Part shown: positions 33,633 through 37,255 of the stretch, piece by piece | Numbering within the stretch: the first letter of the stretch is position 1 | Layout of the letters: each line of letters starts with the position of its first letter | NCBI GenBank assembly: GCA_964422615.1 | Contig: CAYRBJ010000017.1 | Coordinates: forward strand, 1-37,255 | Direction: 5' to 3' | Source: DATLWN01 sp964422615 | GTDB taxonomy: Bacteria; Pseudomonadota; Zetaproteobacteria; Mariprofundales; Mariprofundaceae | Length of the DNA: 37,255 nucleotides | The notes under the pieces: generated by a model | The model's database searches: none | What the model was told of the DNA's origin: nothing | What the model saw: the letters and a program-made list of their open reading frames with translations, nothing else | Translations under genes and position numbers: made by a program

Positions 33633-34026
33633 GCCTCTCCCCCTTCGAGCAAATGTTGCTCACCGCCCCGATCAGAGGTATTTTCGCAAAATACTTAGTG
33701 TATGCCGCTTGTTCATTATGGCGTGTGCCAAGGTGAGAATGAATGCGTACGGTTGCTTAGGTGTATGTGCTTATTCAGATTTCCGGGGTATTCGGCAATA
33801 TTCTGAAGAGGAGATGGGCACAGATTTTCAAACCGGTGCATTCGGGGTTGAAAGAGCGCATAAGGTTGCGCACGTGCGCAGTTGAGGGACAGATGGATTA
33901 TAAGTCGACAGGGATGAATCAAGACGGCATATCAGGCATCCGTGCCTTGGCCGTTTTCGCACCGGAATACCCCCGTAAAAACAACCTGGATTTTGGCCGG
34001 CTCCCTGCGGCCATGGCTGCTCCTGC
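33633..34026. other. Regulatory gap with three palindromes between divergent signalling genes
   Basis: The 394 bases between the receiver-like gene and the response regulator are visibly lower in GC than the neighbours. They contain GAGCAA-ATG-TTGCTC (33647-33661), GTATTTT-CGC-AAAATAC (33678-33694) and the 14-bp palindrome TGCGCACGTGCGCA (33867-33880). Only one short coding candidate (33893-34030) is seen. I found no convincing sigma70 promoter pair by eye. Confidence 0.6.
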
Positions 34027-34030
34027 ATGA
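33893..34030 (+). CDS. Possible 45-residue upstream ORF coupled to the response regulator
   Basis: ATG 33893 is preceded by GAGGGA at a workable distance, and the frame ends in TGA 34028-34030, overlapping the regulator's ATG in an ATGA. The regulator itself lacks a visible ribosome-binding site, so translation through this ORF could supply its ribosomes. The product (MDYKSTGMNQDG start, AAMAAPA end) has no recognisable features. It may be a leader peptide or chance. Confidence 0.35.
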   Translation: MDYKSTGMNQDGISGIRALAVFAPEYPRKNNLDFGRLPAAMAAPA

Positions 34031-34638
34031 ACATCGAACCCAATGTCTTCGTCATCGATGACGACGAAATCGTGCGGGATGTGCTGGCACAGACGATCGA
34101 AACGGGAGGGGTTGCCGTCCAAACCTTTCCAAGTGCTGAGGCATTCATCCAGGCCTGCACTCCCGAATGGCAGGGATGTATTATCCTCGACGTAAAGATG
34201 CCAGGCATGGATGGGCCGACCCTGCAGAAAGAGCTGCTTCAGCGTGGTGTCCGAATGCCCATCATCTTCCTCTCAGCCTATGGCAGCATCCCGCTGACCG
34301 TGCGCACCATCAAGGCCGGCGCCGTGGATTTTTTGACCAAGCCCGTGGATACCGAGAAGTTGATGGAACGCATCCGCATGGCATTCGAGATCAATGCAAA
34401 GCTCGTCGAGGCCACGGAACGCCTCGCCGGCCTTACCGAGCGCGAACATCAGGTCATGATGCTGGCCGTGCAGGGGAAGGCCAACAAGGAGATTGCCAGG
34501 GATCTCGATATCAGCCCGCGCACGGTGGAGGTCCATCGTTCCCACATCATGCAAAAAACGGGTGCAAACAGTCTTCTCGAACTGGCGGATATCGTGAAGG
34601 AACTCGACAGATGGAATCTGTCTCCCGGGTCATCCTGA
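34027..34638 (+). CDS. FixJ/NarL-type response regulator without an adjacent kinase
   Basis: 203 residues. The receiver domain has the acidic residues D11-D13, the phosphoacceptor Asp55 in IILDVKMPGMDG, Ser83 and Lys105 (FLTKPVD). A linker leads to a LuxR-type helix-turn-helix (about 135-195): LTEREHQVMMLAVQGKANKEIA and ISPRTVEVHRSHIMQKTG. FixJ-family proteins activate transcription when phosphorylated by a FixL-like kinase; no kinase gene is in the window. Nearness to the hydrogenase makes hox control conceivable but unproven. Confidence 0.92.
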   Translation: MNIEPNVFVIDDDEIVRDVLAQTIETGGVAVQTFPSAEAFIQACTPEWQGCIILDVKMPGMDGPTLQKELLQRGVRMPIIFLSAYGSIPLTVRTIKAGAVDFLTKPVDTEKLMERIRMAFEINAKLVEATERLAGLTEREHQVMMLAVQGKANKEIARDLDISPRTVEVHRSHIMQKTGANSLLELADIVKELDRWNLSPGSS

Positions 34639-34728
34639 TTCCCGTAGCAGACGACGATCATTCTGCATTTCCATTCCATGAGCATTTGGCCGCATTTGCC
34701 GGCAGGTAACCACTAAACGGGGTGGACC

Positions 34729-35100
34729 ATGCCCATACACGGGGATGAACTGCTGTTTGTCTACGGCACGCTGCGCCGCGGCGGCAGCCATCATGATCTG
34801 CTGCATGGGGCGCCGATGCTCGGTGACTGGACCAGCGGGCCGCACTTCGATCTACTCGACATGGGGCCGTATCCGGCATTGATAGGCGGCCGGGGCCGGG
34901 TGAGCGGAGAGATCTACCGCATCGGCAGCCACATGCTGCCGGCCCTGGATGCCTATGAGGGATGCCCCGGCGATTATCGCCGCGAGCGCATCCATACCCC
35001 CTTCGGCGAGGCCTGGGTCTACCTGTGGGACCGACCGGCGCCTGCGGTATCGGTGATCCCCGGCGGCGACTGGCTGCAGCATCTGGCCGGGCACAACTAA
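34729..35100 (+). CDS. Gamma-glutamylcyclotransferase-like protein (YtfP/AIG2 type)
   Basis: 123 residues of the GGCT-like fold. The substrate-binding loop VYGTLRRGGSHHDLL and the catalytic-type Glu in ALDAYEGCPGDYRRE are present. Family members act on gamma-glutamylamines or similar substrates; several bacterial ones are untested. A GGGGTGG stretch precedes the ATG. It lies 90 bases after the regulator. Confidence 0.85.
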   Translation: MPIHGDELLFVYGTLRRGGSHHDLLHGAPMLGDWTSGPHFDLLDMGPYPALIGGRGRVSGEIYRIGSHMLPALDAYEGCPGDYRRERIHTPFGEAWVYLWDRPAPAVSVIPGGDWLQHLAGHN

Positions 35101-35154
35101 TAGACTTGCCAGCCAAGGGGTGGAACTGTACTCCCCAGCGACTAGATTAACGGT

Positions 35155-36117
35155 ATGCGCCGCATCGATGTGTTCAATGGCGATGCCGATGGCATCTGCG
35201 CCCTGCACCAGCTGAGGCTGGCCGAGCCATGCGATTCTATGCTCGTCACCGGCGTCAAGCGCGACATCGCCCTGCTGAAGCGTGTCGAGGCCCTTGCGGG
35301 TGACATGGTGACGGTGCTGGACATCTCGCTGGAGGCCAACCGTCACGATCTGCTGCGCTTACTCGTCGATGGTGTCCGTGTGCGCTACTTCGACCATCAC
35401 TTCGCCGGCGATCTGCCGGACAGCCCGCATTTCGAGGCGCATATCGACGAACGTTCCGAGGTGTGTACCAGCCTTTTGGTCAACGATTTCCTCGAAGGGC
35501 GCTATCTCGCCTGGGCGGTAACTGCCGCCTTCGGCGACAACTTGCACGATTCGGCCCGCAGGGCGGCCGCTGACTTGCAGCTTGCCGAGGAGAAGCTGCA
35601 GGCGCTGCAGAGTCTTGGCGAATGCATCAACTACAACGGTTATGGTGCTACTGTCGAAGATCTGTTCTATGCCCCGGATGACCTGTACCGGGCCATTCAT
35701 CCCTATACCGATCCGTTCGCCTTCATCATTGAGTCCGAGGTCTACCCGAGGCTACGCGACGGCATGGCCAGCGATTTACAGCAGGCGCGGGAGCTGCCAC
35801 TGAAGCAGCTGGGCGGGGAGGCGGTGGTCTTCCTGCCTGACGCGCCATGGGCGCGCCGGGTGAGCGGCGTGTTCGCCAACGAACTGGCACGCGCCAACCG
35901 CGGACGGGCGCACGCATTGCTTACGGAACTTTCGGATGGGGCATATCTGGTCAGCGTGCGCGCGCCACTGGCCAATCCGGCGGGAGCCGGAGAGCTATGC
36001 CAGCGCTTCCCGACCGGCGGCGGCCGCGAGGCGGCGGCAGGCATCAACCACCTGCCGGCCGATCAGCTCGATGCCTTCATCGACGCCTTCCGTCATCAGT
36101 ACCAAGATTTGGTATAG
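35155..36117 (+). CDS. DHH-family phosphoesterase-like protein
   Basis: 320 residues. The N-terminal FNGDADGICALHQL and the YFDHHFAGD block correspond to DHH motifs I and III, with VLDISLE as the second acidic strand; near the C-terminus GGGREAAAGI resembles the DHHA1 GGGHxxAAG loop, with Arg-Glu in place of the histidine. DHH/DHHA1 proteins hydrolyse small oligonucleotides, cyclic dinucleotides or related phosphates with manganese. The altered loop makes the substrate uncertain. It starts 54 bases after the cyclotransferase-like gene. Confidence 0.82.
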   Translation: MRRIDVFNGDADGICALHQLRLAEPCDSMLVTGVKRDIALLKRVEALAGDMVTVLDISLEANRHDLLRLLVDGVRVRYFDHHFAGDLPDSPHFEAHIDERSEVCTSLLVNDFLEGRYLAWAVTAAFGDNLHDSARRAAADLQLAEEKLQALQSLGECINYNGYGATVEDLFYAPDDLYRAIHPYTDPFAFIIESEVYPRLRDGMASDLQQARELPLKQLGGEAVVFLPDAPWARRVSGVFANELARANRGRAHALLTELSDGAYLVSVRAPLANPAGAGELCQRFPTGGGREAAAGINHLPADQLDAFIDAFRHQYQDLV

Positions 36118-36157
36118 CCGCAAGCAAGCATCATGACTTGGATTCGGGCTTTGCAAC

Positions 36158-37036
36158 ATGGCTGTTTCTAGCAATGCTCCGGCAGTCAAAAGGGCCGAAG
36201 TTGACCCAACTGTCGTTCGTATCTTCAAAAGCGAGGACGAGTACATCGGCTTAAGTGTCGATCTCTTGATTGAGACCGGGTCATATGTGTGTATTGCCGG
36301 GAATATCGTCCCGCCGGCAAATTCCTGGAATCGACATGAGGCTGTTCTGGTAGGGCATCTGGTCCGCTTATACAAGCTTATTTCGGCTTTGCTTGACCAA
36401 ACGTGTCAGCACAAACGAGAGACTGCTTTCGTTTTTGCTCGGCTTGCTTTTGAATGTATCGTGAATACTAAGTTCCTCATCAAGAATGACCGGGCTGAGG
36501 TCGTTCAGTCTTATGTTGAACATTCAATGCGATATGAAAAGCGGCTCCGCGACATGATCCGTGCGAATATCGATTCTCGAGACGGTGACGTGCTGCCAAT
36601 CGAGCAGAGGATATTGGAATCTGTCGACAGATCAGCGAGAGATTCTGGAGTGGACCTCGATTGCATTCAGCCGCCGAAGAACTGGGCAGGAAAAAATCTG
36701 TTTGAGAAAGCTAAGGATGTTGGTCTTCAGGAAACGTACTTAGGTGCGTTCGGGGGCCCGTCCCATTCAGTTCATGGGAATTGGCAAGATTTGATTGAAT
36801 ATCACCTTAAGCCTGAGGAAGATGGGTTCTTGCCGAATTTTGAATGGCACCCACCTCGTCCTCAGTTACTAACAACCATAGCCATTCTAACGGTCGGTAC
36901 ACTAGCTGAGTTCTTCTCCGAGATTATCGGTCCGGCTGGAGACGCCGTTGCGGAAAAGCTTCCAGATTTGAATGAGCGTGTTCGGCTTCTCATACGCCTG
37001 CACGAGGAATTTTTAAGCTTGCGGATGCACAGTTAA
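36158..37036 (+). CDS. DUF5677-like protein, probably acquired
   Basis: 292 residues, largely helical, with no signal peptide and one hydrophobic stretch near residue 240 (LTTIAILTVGTLAEFF). Segments such as ETAFVFARLAFECIVNTKFLI, and the Ser-His pattern FGGPSHSVHGNW, resemble DUF5677-type proteins, for which no function is established; this family call is from memory of the pattern. A sample of the gene (36361-36420) is 47 % GC against roughly 62-65 % around it, and the codons differ from the neighbours. It begins 40 bases after the phosphoesterase gene with no clear ribosome-binding site. These are signs of recent transfer. Confidence 0.65.
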   Translation: MAVSSNAPAVKRAEVDPTVVRIFKSEDEYIGLSVDLLIETGSYVCIAGNIVPPANSWNRHEAVLVGHLVRLYKLISALLDQTCQHKRETAFVFARLAFECIVNTKFLIKNDRAEVVQSYVEHSMRYEKRLRDMIRANIDSRDGDVLPIEQRILESVDRSARDSGVDLDCIQPPKNWAGKNLFEKAKDVGLQETYLGAFGGPSHSVHGNWQDLIEYHLKPEEDGFLPNFEWHPPRPQLLTTIAILTVGTLAEFFSEIIGPAGDAVAEKLPDLNERVRLLIRLHEEFLSLRMHS

Positions 37037-37056
37037 CCCATTTATAGGAGGAGTAT

Positions 37057-37255
37057 ATGAAAGCACATGGATATGCCACACGTTCCGCCACAGAAGACCT
37101 CGGGCCATTCAGCTTCGAGCGGCGAGAACTGCGCCCCGAGGATGTGGCCATCGAGATCCTGTTCTGCGGTATCTGCCACTCCGACATCCACATGGCTCGA
37201 AACGAATGGGGGGGCGGGACGCATTACCCCTTCGTTCCGGGACATGAGATCGTCG
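37057..37255 (+). CDS. Zinc-dependent alcohol dehydrogenase, N-terminal fragment
   Basis: 66 codons are visible before the window ends. A very strong AGGAGGAG at 37046-37053 precedes the ATG. The translated part has ILFCGICHSDIHM with the catalytic zinc ligand Cys and its partner Ser/Asp, and YPFVPGHEIV with the zinc-ligand His and Glu, the standard start of MDR-type (YahK/CAD-like) NADP-dependent alcohol/aldehyde dehydrogenases. The substrate is unknown. Confidence 0.9.
   Translation, partial: MKAHGYATRSATEDLGPFSFERRELRPEDVAIEILFCGICHSDIHMARNEWGGGTHYPFVPGHEIV

Noticed and set aside
33544..33885. 113-codon open frame across the regulatory gap on the plus strand
   Set aside because: It overlaps the receiver-like gene antisense, lacks a ribosome-binding site and resembles no protein.

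Overview
The window looks like one contiguous stretch of a proteobacterial chromosome, high in GC (about 60-65 % by eye). The UbiD tail, a BtuB/TonB outer-membrane system, a large NAD-glutamate dehydrogenase, RadC and a soluble NAD-reducing [NiFe] hydrogenase of the Cupriavidus HoxFUYH type point to a Gram-negative, quinone-using, metabolically flexible bacterium. A beta- or gammaproteobacterium-like lithotroph is my best guess, but the sequence alone does not fix the species. I saw no rRNA, tRNA, CRISPR array or transposase.

Layout. 1-2320: the 3' end of ubiD and a large Sel1-repeat protein. 2334-9825: a cobalamin uptake and corrinoid/siroheme block. A sigma70-like promoter and a cobalamin riboswitch precede btuB, whose ribosome-binding site is buried in a long hairpin. 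Then follow tonB, btuF, btuC, btuD and an adenosyltransferase, mostly overlapping, and after a palindrome-rich gap a CbiX-like chelatase and uroporphyrinogen-III methyltransferase. 9862-11025: an MFS transporter. 11058-14957: an accessory island that looks like a peptide-modification system. Its minus-strand genes encode a 13-cysteine peptide with a Tat-like leader, a radical SAM/SPASM-like enzyme, a PqqD-like protein and an HprK-related kinase; a nucleotidyltransferase-like gene diverges from them. 14920-21118: an alpha/beta hydrolase, NAD-GDH and radC.

21215-32713 is an almost gapless hydrogenase region: a CBS-domain protein, the full maturation set hypABCDEF, a good sigma70-like promoter, and hoxF (with fused HoxE-like domain), hoxU, hoxY, hoxH and the protease gene hoxW. 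HypA/B deliver nickel, HypC/D/E/F build the Fe(CN)2CO group, HoxW trims HoxH, and the complex couples H2 oxidation to NAD+ reduction. Downstream are a small two-helix membrane protein with its own promoter, a degenerate receiver-domain protein on the minus strand, and a FixJ-type response regulator without an adjacent kinase; palindromes lie between the last two.

34729-37255 holds a gamma-glutamylcyclotransferase-like protein, a DHH phosphoesterase-like protein, a low-GC DUF5677-like gene that looks acquired, and the start of a zinc alcohol dehydrogenase cut by the window edge.

The best candidate for an undescribed system is the Cys-rich peptide/radical SAM/PqqD/HprK-like kinase/nucleotidyltransferase island. 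Next are the btuB leader structure and the small genes flanking the hydrogenase.
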